DNA of 64,000 nt from JACQFK01 sp036383955 (GTDB lineage Bacteria > Planctomycetota > MHYJ01 > JACPRB01). A model generated the notes under the pieces. The model was not told the DNA's origin. It was given only the letters and a program-made list of their open reading frames with translations, and did no database searches. Both the position numbers and the translations under genes were made by a program. Below, in pieces: positions 56,969 through 64,000 of this stretch (position 1 is its first letter; each line of letters begins with the position of its first letter). The stretch is from contig DASVNH010000204.1 of the NCBI GenBank assembly GCA_036383955.1, positions 1-64,000 on the forward strand. Reading direction: 5' to 3'.

Positions 56969-58402
56969 ATGGCGTTCGGGATTCTCGCTTTGCTCTTGGC
57001 TCAGGAGAACGTCTCCTTCGAGCCCAAGCTTCTCGTGCGGGGCGTCCCTAACACGAATTCCGGCGGCTGGGGGATCGCGGTGAGCCCCGACGGACGCTCG
57101 GGAGTCCTGTCCGGCTCGGAAGCCTTTTGGGGGGACATCAAACTGCCCGGGACCCCGATGGACGTCGTGCAGTTCCTCGCCGACGGCCGACCGGTCGCCC
57201 GGTTTGCCGGGCAGAACGGCTGGCGGATCTTCACCGGCACGGAGGTGAGCGCGGAGGTCGTCTCGCCGAAACCCGCCGTCTTGAGCCGGAATCGTCAGGT
57301 CGTCGGCTACATCTCCGCGTCGGGCAAGGAGAGCTACGGCGCCGTGATCGCCGGGAAGGCGGTCGAAGGAACCTATCTGGACGCCTGGGACCTGGTGTTG
57401 AGCCCGGACGGGAAACGCTGGGCCATGGTGGTCAGGGAGCGGGGCGCGGACAAGACTCTGTATGACCACGCGGTCGTCGACGGCGTGAAGGGCCCGCCGA
57501 TCCGCGGGATCTCCAAGCTTCAGTTCAGCGACGACGGATCCAGCGTCGGATACGCCAGCCAGACGACGGCCGTCATCGACGGCGAGACGCACGGACCTTT
57601 CACCCACGTCGACTTCGCTCTGGGCCACACGGGCGTCGGGCCCACCCTCTGGTGGCGTCAAAAGGGGAAATGGTCGATCCTGACGGGCGGCAAGTCGCGG
57701 GAGTACGACCGGATCGACAAGGTCCGCGTCAGCGAGGACGGCCGCGTCGCGGCGTTTGTCGCGGTGACGGCGGACGGCAAGTCGCGGGTCGTGATCGGCG
57801 ACAAGGAAGGACCCGCCTACGCCGAGATCGGCGACCTGGTGATGAGCCGCGACGGGAAACGGGTTCTCTACGCCGCCAAGGAGGACCCGGGCGGCCGCTG
57901 GCTGGTCGTCGACGGGGATCGGCCGGAGAGCGCACGTTTCGGACTCCGCATCGACCGCCTGACGGTGGCCCCCGGCGGAGGAGGCTATGCCTACCTGGGC
58001 GTGACGTTCAAGGAGCCGTCCGTCCTCATGGCCAACGGCGTCCGGGGCCCCGCGGGCGTGCTTCCCACCCACGAGTTCGTGGTGAGCCCGGACGGCAAGA
58101 CCTTGGCCTTCGTCGGCCTCATGAAATCCGAGAGGATCCTCTATCACGCGGGAAAGCCGGGCAACAAGGTCGGAGAGATCAACTCCCTGACGTTGAGCGC
58201 CGACGGCAAGGCGGTGGCGTATCGGCTGCAGAATTCAGGGATGTTCGTCAACCGGACGCAACAGCTGCCGGAAGATAACCTGACGGTCGTAAATAGGGTC
58301 GGCCCTCCGGTGTTCAGTCCCGATGGCAAGAAGGTCGCCTACGCGGCGTTCAACTCCGGAGGGAACCGGGGACTTCACTGGAAGGTCGCGCCGGTGAAGT
58401 AA
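56969..58402 (+). CDS. Secreted TolB/PD40-like propeller protein
   Basis: 477 residues. Minimal signal peptide MAFGILALLLAQ, with GGGAGGA upstream of the ATG. WD40/PD40-type blades are frequent: WGIAVSPDGRSGVLSGS, LVLSPDGKRWAMVVRER, LQFSDDGSSVGYASQ, VRVSEDGRVAAFVAV, LVMSRDGKRVLYAAK, FVVSPDGKTLAFVG, LTLSADGKAVAYRLQ and PVFSPDGKKVAYAAF. Eight or so blades imply a seven/eight-bladed propeller outside the cell. Ligand unknown. Its stop is embedded in palindrome copy C. Confidence 0.72.
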   Translation: MAFGILALLLAQENVSFEPKLLVRGVPNTNSGGWGIAVSPDGRSGVLSGSEAFWGDIKLPGTPMDVVQFLADGRPVARFAGQNGWRIFTGTEVSAEVVSPKPAVLSRNRQVVGYISASGKESYGAVIAGKAVEGTYLDAWDLVLSPDGKRWAMVVRERGADKTLYDHAVVDGVKGPPIRGISKLQFSDDGSSVGYASQTTAVIDGETHGPFTHVDFALGHTGVGPTLWWRQKGKWSILTGGKSREYDRIDKVRVSEDGRVAAFVAVTADGKSRVVIGDKEGPAYAEIGDLVMSRDGKRVLYAAKEDPGGRWLVVDGDRPESARFGLRIDRLTVAPGGGGYAYLGVTFKEPSVLMANGVRGPAGVLPTHEFVVSPDGKTLAFVGLMKSERILYHAGKPGNKVGEINSLTLSADGKAVAYRLQNSGMFVNRTQQLPEDNLTVVNRVGPPVFSPDGKKVAYAAFNSGGNRGLHWKVAPVK

Positions 58403-58439
58403 GTGTTAACGTTCGAATCAGATTCCAACGTTATCACTT
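58401..58439. repeat. 39-bp palindromic repeat, copy C (convergent terminator position)
   Basis: AAGTGTTAACGTTCGAATC, central A, GATTCCAACGTTATCACTT; 17 of 19 pairs. It overlaps the stop codons of both convergent genes (58402 and 58434), so it is placed as a bidirectional terminator. Confidence 0.75.
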
Positions 58440-59489
58440 GAAGCGGCGGCGCCAGGCGCCCGGGCTGATGCCCTCCAGCGCCCGGAAGAACTCCGAGAGG
58501 TGCTGGGCCGAATGGAAGCCCCGCTTCTCCGCGATCTCCTCGAGCGTCAGGTCGGTCTCCGCCAGCAGCGCCTTCAGCGGCGCCGCCCGCGCGCGCCGGA
58601 GGTGAGGGTAGATCGGGCGCCCCGTGTGCGCCCGGAAGAGGCGTTCCAGCGTCCGACGTCCCGCGGGCACGTGCCGCACGACGTCCTCCACGCCGATCCC
58701 CCGCCCCGCGTTCGCGTCGATGTACGCCAGCGCGGCCGTGACGATGTCCGGCACGCCGCGCGCGCAGCCCGTGGAGGCCCGCTCGACGACCGGAAGCGGC
58801 GGGAGCAGCGTGGGACGTCGCGGCGCGCGGCCCTCGCGCAGCAGGCGGTCGAGCAAACCGGCCGCCGCCATCCCGATCCGCTCGGCCGGGATCCCGACGC
58901 TCGAAAGCGCGCCGTCCGGCTCGTTGTCCGCGCCGAGGATGGCGACGTCCCCCGGCACCAGGAGCCCGGCCTCCGCGCAAAGGCGCGCGACGCGCTCGGC
59001 GGCGAAGTCGTCGCAGGCGAAGACCGCGGCCGGCTTCGGGAGGGCGTCGAGCCAGGCGCCGTCGAGCTTCGGACGTCGGGCCGCCGGCAGCGCGCGGAGA
59101 AACCCCTCCATGCGCAGGCGGGCGTACTCGCTGGGGCGGGCGGCGACGACGGCGTGGCCCTTGCGGCCGAGCGAGGCGAGGAAGCGTCCGGCGTCGCGGC
59201 CGAGCGCGAAGTTGTCGACGGTGACGAGCGGGAACGGCGACCGGGCGGAGGCCTGGGAGATGTTGACGACGGGCACGCCCCAGCGGGCGAGGCGCCGGGC
59301 GAGCGGCGGCGCCCCGAGGTAGCCCACCACGCCGTCGGGCCGCCAGGCGGCGAGGCTCCGCAGGCTCTCGAGGGCGGGCTCCCAGACCCGCAGCTCCCAG
59401 GCGGGCCGCGTCCGGGCGAAGCGCCGGATCCCCAGCCCGGCCTTCCAGCCGTAGCCCGAGGCGCTCTGCAGCACGAGGGCGATTTTCAC
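58434..59489 (-). CDS. AraC/XylR-type transcriptional regulator
   Basis: 351 residues from GTG (VKIALVLQSASGYGWKAGLG). The N-terminal 250 residues are a LacI/periplasmic-binding-protein-like sugar sensor (VGYLGAPPLARRLARWGVPV, VTVDNFALGRDAGRFLASLG, VFACDDFAAERVARLCAEAG, VAILGADNEPDGALSSVGIP). The C-terminal 100 are an AraC double helix-turn-helix (VRHVPAGRRTLERLFRAHTG, TLEEIAEKRGFHSAQHLSEF, GAWRRRFK). This is the XylR type that senses sugars. It is divergent from the RidA/enolase-superfamily operon, the likely target, with repeated TGTCGCG sites in the gap. Confidence 0.9.
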   Translation of the reverse strand: MKIALVLQSASGYGWKAGLGIRRFARTRPAWELRVWEPALESLRSLAAWRPDGVVGYLGAPPLARRLARWGVPVVNISQASARSPFPLVTVDNFALGRDAGRFLASLGRKGHAVVAARPSEYARLRMEGFLRALPAARRPKLDGAWLDALPKPAAVFACDDFAAERVARLCAEAGLLVPGDVAILGADNEPDGALSSVGIPAERIGMAAAGLLDRLLREGRAPRRPTLLPPLPVVERASTGCARGVPDIVTAALAYIDANAGRGIGVEDVVRHVPAGRRTLERLFRAHTGRPIYPHLRRARAAPLKALLAETDLTLEEIAEKRGFHSAQHLSEFFRALEGISPGAWRRRFK

Positions 59490-59490
59490 C

Positions 59491-59519
59491 TGTCGCGATT
59501 CCTGTAAAAGATTGTCGCG
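59491..59519. promoter_or_regulatory. Candidate operator: TGTCGCG direct repeat
   Basis: TGTCGCG occurs at 59491-59497 and 59513-59519, 22 bp apart (two helical turns), in the gap between the AraC/XylR regulator and the ridA operon. Direct repeats of this spacing are the usual AraC-family binding arrangement. Confidence 0.4.
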
Positions 59520-59584
59520 GGCCCGGGATGGAAACGCAAGCGCCGCCCGCGTAGCTTCGGCCTCCAGAAAGAAAGGAGGCGCCC

Positions 59585-60004
59585 ATGTCCAAGCAGGTCG
59601 TCGACAGCCCCCAGGTGTTCTCGCTGCGGAACTTCAACGCGCTCGATGGAGGGATCCCGATCAACATGGCCGTGAAGGCCAAGGGCACGCTGCTCTTCAC
59701 GAAGCAGGTGCCGCTCGACCCCCAGGGCAGGCTCGTCGGGGGCGCGGACATCAAGGCCCAGACCCGGCAGGTCCTCGAGAACCTCAAGGCCATGGTCGCG
59801 GCGGCCGGCGCCACGATGGCCGACATCGCCGCGATCCAGTGGTTCACGACGGACATCGAGGCCTACTACGCCCAGGCCGGCTCGCGCCTGCGCCGCGAAT
59901 ACCTCGTCGAGCCCTTCCCCACGAGCGTCGTGGTGGAGATCAGCAAGCTCGCCCGCCCCGAGTGGAAGATCGAGCTCCTGGCGACCGTGGTGGTCCCGGA
60001 CTGA
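59585..60004 (+). CDS. RidA-family (YjgF/YER057c/UK114) enamine/imine deaminase-like protein
   Basis: 139 residues. AGGAGG lies 5 bp before the ATG. LLFTKQVPLDPQGRLVGGAD, TRQVLENLKAMVAAAGATMA, DIAAIQWFTTDIEAYY and LVEPFPTSVVVEISKLARPE are the RidA-fold motifs; the usual active-site Arg of RidA proper is replaced in this divergent Pro-Thr-Ser motif, so the subfamily may differ in activity. It precedes the enolase-superfamily gene by 1 bp, implying a shared catabolic pathway. Confidence 0.82.
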   Translation: MSKQVVDSPQVFSLRNFNALDGGIPINMAVKAKGTLLFTKQVPLDPQGRLVGGADIKAQTRQVLENLKAMVAAAGATMADIAAIQWFTTDIEAYYAQAGSRLRREYLVEPFPTSVVVEISKLARPEWKIELLATVVVPD

Positions 60005-60005
60005 C

Positions 60006-61295
60006 ATGCGCCTCCGGGAGCTCGAGACCTCGGAGCGCGAGCTGCGCCTGAGGATGCCCTTCCGTTTCGGCGTCCTCACGCTCGAGAGCTGCCGCCAGAT
60101 CTTCGTGCGCGTCCGCGCCGAGATCGACGGGCGCGACGTCCCGGGCGTCGCCTCCGAGGTCTTGCTCCCCAAATGGTTCGACAAGAGCCCCGACAAGACC
60201 GAGGCGGAGAACGTCGACGACCTCCGCCGCTCCATCTCCGACGCGCTGCCGTTCTACCAGGCGGAGGCCCCGACGGCCTACGCGCTCCACGTCCCCGCCG
60301 CGGCCCGCGCGGCCGCCGCGTCCAACCCCCTCGTCGCGGGCTTCGGCGTCGCCCTGCTCGACCGGGCGCTCCTCGACGCCCTCTGCCGCGCCCGCGGCCT
60401 TTCCTTCTTCGAGGCGATTCGGAGAAATCTGCCTGGCACATTTCTCCGAGGCTTCGACATGGACGGCTTCCTCGCGAGCCTCAAGCCCAAGGTCGAAATC
60501 GCGGCGCGCCATACGGTCGGGCTTCTCGACCCCCTCACACGCGACGAGATCCAGCGACGTCCACCGGACGACCTGCCCTGCTCGCTCGACGAGGCGATCG
60601 AAGCCTACGGGCTGCGCTACTTCAAGATCAAGATCAGCGGCCGGATCGAAGCGGACCTCGCGCGCCTGACCCGGATCGCCGCGGTCCTCGACCGCCTCGA
60701 CGGCTACCAGGCGACCCTCGACGGGAACGAGCAATACAAGGACGCGGAGGCGGTCGTCGAGCTCTGGGACCGCCTCGCGGCCCAGCTGCCGCGGCTCGCG
60801 GCGTCGATCCTCTTCATCGAGCAGCCGATCGCCCGGGGTGTCGCGCGGGCCGTCTCCGTCGCCGCGCTCGCCAAGCGCCGCCCGGTGGAGATCGACGAGT
60901 CGGACGACACGGCGGACGCCTTCGTCTGGGCGCGGGAGCTCGGCTACGCGGGCGTTTCCAGCAAGTCCTGCAAGGGCGTCTACCGCTCGCTGCTCAACCG
61001 CGCGCGCGTCGAGCGCTGGGGAGCGCCGCATTTCATGTCCGCCGAGGACCTCGTGGTCCAGCCGGGGATCTCGCTGCAGCAGGACCTCAGCCTGGCCGCG
61101 ATCATCGGCTGCGCCCACGTCGAGCGCAACGGCCACCACTACGTCGACGGTCGGGCCTTCGCGACGTCCGACGAGCTGGAGCGCCGCGTGAAGGCCTGCC
61201 CGCGGCTCTACCGTCCCGACGGCCGGCTCGAGATCCGACGCGGGATGATCGACCTCCGCGATCTCGACACGGCCGGTTTCGGCAGCCAGGCCTGA
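60006..61295 (+). CDS. Enolase-superfamily (mandelate racemase-like) enzyme
   Basis: 429 residues. Lys207-x-Lys209 in RYFKIKISG is the acid/base motif of the muconate/dipeptide-epimerase type; metal ligands are Asp239 (TLDGNEQY), Glu272 (FIEQP) and Glu295/Asp297 (EIDES), and Lys320 (SSKSCKG) is the second base. It abstracts an alpha proton from a carboxylate, leading to racemisation or dehydration of a sugar acid or dipeptide. It follows ridA and is divergent from a sugar-sensing AraC regulator, which favours a sugar-acid substrate. Substrate not assigned. Confidence 0.85.
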   Translation: MRLRELETSERELRLRMPFRFGVLTLESCRQIFVRVRAEIDGRDVPGVASEVLLPKWFDKSPDKTEAENVDDLRRSISDALPFYQAEAPTAYALHVPAAARAAAASNPLVAGFGVALLDRALLDALCRARGLSFFEAIRRNLPGTFLRGFDMDGFLASLKPKVEIAARHTVGLLDPLTRDEIQRRPPDDLPCSLDEAIEAYGLRYFKIKISGRIEADLARLTRIAAVLDRLDGYQATLDGNEQYKDAEAVVELWDRLAAQLPRLAASILFIEQPIARGVARAVSVAALAKRRPVEIDESDDTADAFVWARELGYAGVSSKSCKGVYRSLLNRARVERWGAPHFMSAEDLVVQPGISLQQDLSLAAIIGCAHVERNGHHYVDGRAFATSDELERRVKACPRLYRPDGRLEIRRGMIDLRDLDTAGFGSQA

Positions 61296-61335
61296 ACTCG
61301 GCCTCGGCGGCGTTGCCGCGCGAGAGTGGACTCGC

Positions 61336-64000
61336 TCAAGGCTTGGGTGGCATCGCGGAGACCTGGAGCTTCCAGAGCTGCTCGGGCGCGCCGGAGATCA
61401 CGAGGCCCGCGCGGAACGGGGGATAGCCCACGCAGAAGCCGCGGAACTTGACCTGGTTCCAGCCCTTCTTGAGCTTCACCCGCTTCGTCTCCACCAGCTT
61501 GCCCTCCTTCTCCTTGATCTCGCCCGCGAAGATCGTGTCGCCGTTCAGCGTGTACTTGAGCGTCGACTGGTGATGGCCCTGCAGGAGGAAGTCGACCTCC
61601 TGGTCCTCCGGCGCCCGCACCCAGCACGCGCCGTACCAGACCTGCGCCGACGGCCCCAGGACCACCCGAGTGTCGAGCGGCGCGATCGGCGACAGCCGCC
61701 ACTTCACCTCGCCGGGGTCGCGCCAGTACCCGCGGGAGAGCTCTCCGCGATAGGCGGCCCCGACGTCCACCACCGGCGCGTCCGGGGGGTACTTCCCCGC
61801 CTCGCTGAAGCGCCGGGCCTTGTCCTTATCGGAGCCCGGCACGTCCTCATTGAAGGCCTCCGCGCCCGGGCCGCCCCAGGGACCGTTGATCTGCCAGCGG
61901 CGCACCGTCACGCCGCGCTCGAGGCCCTCGCACTGCGCGGGCGCCCACGAGCCGGAGTACAGCCGCGCCTCCGTCGGCTCGTCCAGCGTTTCGCGGCTGG
62001 CCGATCCGTCCGCGTCCGACCACCAGAACTTGTTGCGGCCGGCGAATGTCGCCTCGAAGTTCACGAGCGTGCGCAGCGCGCCGGAGAGCGGAGGCAGCTT
62101 CGGCAGGGCCGCCCGCGGAATCGACGCCGCCAGCACGAAGCCCTTGCCGTCGTCGTCGATCCGGTGGCCCAAAGCGGCGCCGGCGACGGGACCCACGTGC
62201 TCGAACTCGGCGACCCCCACCGGCGTGCGATACGTCTGCCGCGTCCCCTTCCCCTCCCAGCGCGGATACATCCCGAGCGCGGCGGCTTTGACGGCGGCCC
62301 CGTCCTTGTAGAGCGTGAAGACCAGGCGGACGTCGCCGGGCCTCGACTTCCCCGGCTTCGCGGCCGGATCGCCTTGCAGGTAGAAGCTGAGGGTGTCGGC
62401 GAGCCGGTCGTGCGTGAACATGCGCTCGACGGCCTCCATCGCGCGGGGCTCGAACGCGCGGCCGAGGCGGGCGTGCCAGCGCAGGTGGATCGTCTCGGGG
62501 TCGTAGAAGCAGCGGACTTCGACCGATTGCTCCTTGTCGGACTCGAAGCGGACGGGATCGCAGGCCTCCCAGCCGTCCATTGAGCCGTCGAGGGACAGGC
62601 CGCCGAGCGCGGGGGCGAAGCGCGCGAGCCTGGCCTTGCCGGCGCCGCCGCGCACCGCGAGCGCCCGCTCCGGAGGATCGGCGATCTCGCCGGCGCTCAG
62701 CGTCACCGCGCGGTCGAGCGTCGTCAGCGGCCGGACCGGGTTCTCCGTGAGCGACCAGCCCTCGGCCTCGAACAGCATGGCCGTGAACTTGCCCATCGCG
62801 ACGTAGATCTTCCCGTTCTCGCGGTTCGCGTGCACGTCGCCCGCGAAGAACTCGCCGGGCTGCGGGTAGACGCCGGCCTTGTCGGGCGGATGCGCGCGGC
62901 CGTCGGGAAACAGGGTGTCGACGTACAGCCCCTCTTCGGTGTACAGCGCGACCCCGGCGCGCGACTGGTCGATGACGCTCAGCAGCCCGTTGATCGGCTT
63001 GTTGAGGTGCATCGTGCCGTAAAGCTCGCCCGGCCGCGCGACGCCCCGGAGCGCGACCCGGCCCGTGCGCCACAGCAGCCGGTACTTGTCGGGGCCGTCG
63101 GGAACGTAGCGGGAGATCTTGATCTGCGCGCCCTCGTTGGCGCTGAAGTTCTGGCCGCCGCGCGCGTTGACGTAGAACCCCTCGGCCAGCGAGCCGTCCA
63201 TCTGGGCCCAGTCGCTCGAATACGACTCCGCCAGCTCGTTCCCGCCGCGAATCGCGTCGGCCGCGTTCTTCGCGCGCGCCTCGAAGACCGGATCCGTGAA
63301 CAGCTTCCGCACGGACGTGAGGATCGGGTTGCCCTGGGCGTCGAAGCCCGACGGCCCCAGCCGCCACGCGTCGCGCCCGCTCTGCGGCAGCGCGACGAGC
63401 GAGAGGTCGTCGAGCCAGCGCTCGCCGTGGTAGCGGAGCCACGCGCCCGGAAGCTCGAGGGGCCGCAGTTCCGCCTCGTCGACCTTGCCGTTCCCGTCCG
63501 CGTCGTTCCAGGCGTAGCGCTTCGACTTCTCCCGCACGATGCCCGCCGACAGCACCCAGCGCTCGCCGTCCTGGCGGAACACGTTGTAGCTCCGGCCGCA
63601 GGCGATGTACGCGCGGCCGTTCGTCCGGATGAAGCGGGGATGGTCGAAGTGCGGGAGCCTCGGATCGGTCCCGATGCCGGGCCAGACGGCGTCGACGGTC
63701 CACGTGCCCGCCGCGGGATCGACCACGAAGCGCGTCATCCAGCCTTCGTGGCCGCCGACGTAGTAGTGCCGCGGATTCTCCGGGTCGCGGGTGTAGCCGT
63801 CGTTCGCCTTCGTCTGCAGGCTGAGGAACTCGCGGATCAGCTTGCCGTCCGCGCTCCACTCGCTCACGCGGTTCGGGCCGGCCCTCTCGACGACGATCAG
63901 GCGCGTCTGGCCGGCCGGATCGGCCCAGACGGCCAGCTTGCCCGGCATCATGAACGACTCGCGGTCGTAGGCGCCGGGCTTCTGGCTCTCGAGGCGACCG
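61336..64000 (-). CDS. Large secreted propeller protein with CBM9-like domain (5' end outside window)
   Basis: About 888 codons are visible; the frame is open to the right edge (RLESQKPGAYDRESFMMPG precedes the first internal Met), so the true N-terminus lies beyond. The first part is propeller-like (NRVSEWSADGKLIREFLSLQ, YYVGGHEGWMTRFVVD) with an EF-hand-like DADGNGKVDEAEL. A middle region (SLDGSMDGWEACDPVRFESD, YDPETIHLRWHARLG, GFVLAASIPRAALPKLP) resembles family 9 carbohydrate-binding modules. The C-terminus (VDFLLQGHHQSTLKYTLNGD, RVKLKKGWNQVKFRGFCVGY) is a PA14-like beta domain. Likely a polysaccharide-associated exported protein. Confidence 0.72.
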   Translation of the reverse strand, partial: GRLESQKPGAYDRESFMMPGKLAVWADPAGQTRLIVVERAGPNRVSEWSADGKLIREFLSLQTKANDGYTRDPENPRHYYVGGHEGWMTRFVVDPAAGTWTVDAVWPGIGTDPRLPHFDHPRFIRTNGRAYIACGRSYNVFRQDGERWVLSAGIVREKSKRYAWNDADGNGKVDEAELRPLELPGAWLRYHGERWLDDLSLVALPQSGRDAWRLGPSGFDAQGNPILTSVRKLFTDPVFEARAKNAADAIRGGNELAESYSSDWAQMDGSLAEGFYVNARGGQNFSANEGAQIKISRYVPDGPDKYRLLWRTGRVALRGVARPGELYGTMHLNKPINGLLSVIDQSRAGVALYTEEGLYVDTLFPDGRAHPPDKAGVYPQPGEFFAGDVHANRENGKIYVAMGKFTAMLFEAEGWSLTENPVRPLTTLDRAVTLSAGEIADPPERALAVRGGAGKARLARFAPALGGLSLDGSMDGWEACDPVRFESDKEQSVEVRCFYDPETIHLRWHARLGRAFEPRAMEAVERMFTHDRLADTLSFYLQGDPAAKPGKSRPGDVRLVFTLYKDGAAVKAAALGMYPRWEGKGTRQTYRTPVGVAEFEHVGPVAGAALGHRIDDDGKGFVLAASIPRAALPKLPPLSGALRTLVNFEATFAGRNKFWWSDADGSASRETLDEPTEARLYSGSWAPAQCEGLERGVTVRRWQINGPWGGPGAEAFNEDVPGSDKDKARRFSEAGKYPPDAPVVDVGAAYRGELSRGYWRDPGEVKWRLSPIAPLDTRVVLGPSAQVWYGACWVRAPEDQEVDFLLQGHHQSTLKYTLNGDTIFAGEIKEKEGKLVETKRVKLKKGWNQVKFRGFCVGYPPFRAGLVISGAPEQLWKLQVSAMPPKP

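Noticed and set aside
35605..58439. The 39-bp palindromes as a CRISPR array or attachment sites
   Set aside because: Copies are 11 kb apart, not arrayed, with no cas, integrase or target duplications nearby.
1..64000. tRNA, rRNA or riboswitch genes
   Set aside because: I saw no cloverleaf-like or rRNA-like stretch in the gaps, all of which are short; a covariance-model scan would be needed to be certain.

Overview
The window (high GC, dense genes, long spurious antisense frames) looks like a chromosomal segment of a Planctomycetota bacterium or a close PVC relative. The evidence is the gene families: two PVC-type membrane-bound dehydrogenase-like propellers with PVC-type heme-c partners, a DUF1080 domain, four sulfatases, FG-GAP, LamG and PA14 secreted proteins, an ECF sigma factor overlapping a Ser/Thr kinase, and a sigma/FecR pair. 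LPS-type genes (Kdo hydroxylase, heptosyltransferase, WaaE-like and WaaP-like functions) point to a diderm envelope. I saw no rRNA, tRNA, CRISPR array, phage gene or transposase. No gene-free gap exceeds about 220 bp.

Layout. 1-4115 (minus): heme operon, a phosphodiesterase-family gene followed by hemE and hemH with 4-bp overlaps, then hemG/hemY running off the left edge. 4.1-8.5 kb: two tiny membrane proteins, an M28 peptidase, a divergent SpoU methyltransferase, a YHS-domain protein and a thioredoxin-like gene whose CxxC is encoded as TGA-Pro-Pro-Cys (candidate selenoprotein). 8.6-13.3 kb: LPS core genes. 13.4-16.6 kb: an RMD1/DUF155 protein, a lipoprotein and a LamG protein. 16.6-21.6 kb (minus): ECF sigma, FecR-type anti-sigma with a carbohydrate-binding-like C-terminus, and a large DUF5060 glycosidase-like protein. 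21.6-24.9 kb: two lipoprotein sulfatases and a membrane protein. 24.9-30.1 kb: a secreted protein with a C-terminal sorting tag, then ECF sigma plus kinase-TPR. 30.3-35.6 kb (minus): PVC dehydrogenase, heme-c/DUF1080 and FG-GAP operon. 35.7-38.4 kb: creatininase divergent from a DUF997-like/SSS symporter pair. 38.4-46.8 kb: secreted proteins, including two alpha/alpha-toroid proteins and a GH-like/DUF6807 operon. 46.9-49.9 kb (minus): two sulfatases plus a lipoprotein. 50-54 kb: second PVC dehydrogenase/heme-c operon, DUF1349-like and PA14 proteins. 54-64 kb: DUF1428, a half-length PEP-hydrolase-like gene, a membrane-anchored permuted-papain protein, a PD40-type propeller, an AraC/XylR regulator, RidA, an enolase-superfamily enzyme and a large propeller/CBM9-like protein leaving the right edge.

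Themes. The secreted gene content fits degradation and sensing of sulfated polysaccharide, with periplasmic c-type redox proteins. Several layers are not explained by gene content. (i) A candidate Sec codon with a hairpin at bacterial-SECIS distance. (ii) Many genes have a -10-like TATACT box 6-7 bp before the start codon, including one palindromic box that serves two divergent genes, which implies leaderless mRNAs. (iii) A 39-bp palindrome occurs three times, and four long intergenic inverted repeats are each built from a private short unit. (iv) Very short signal peptides almost always end at a Gln. (v) A 24-bp repeat lies inside the signal-peptide region of several genes.
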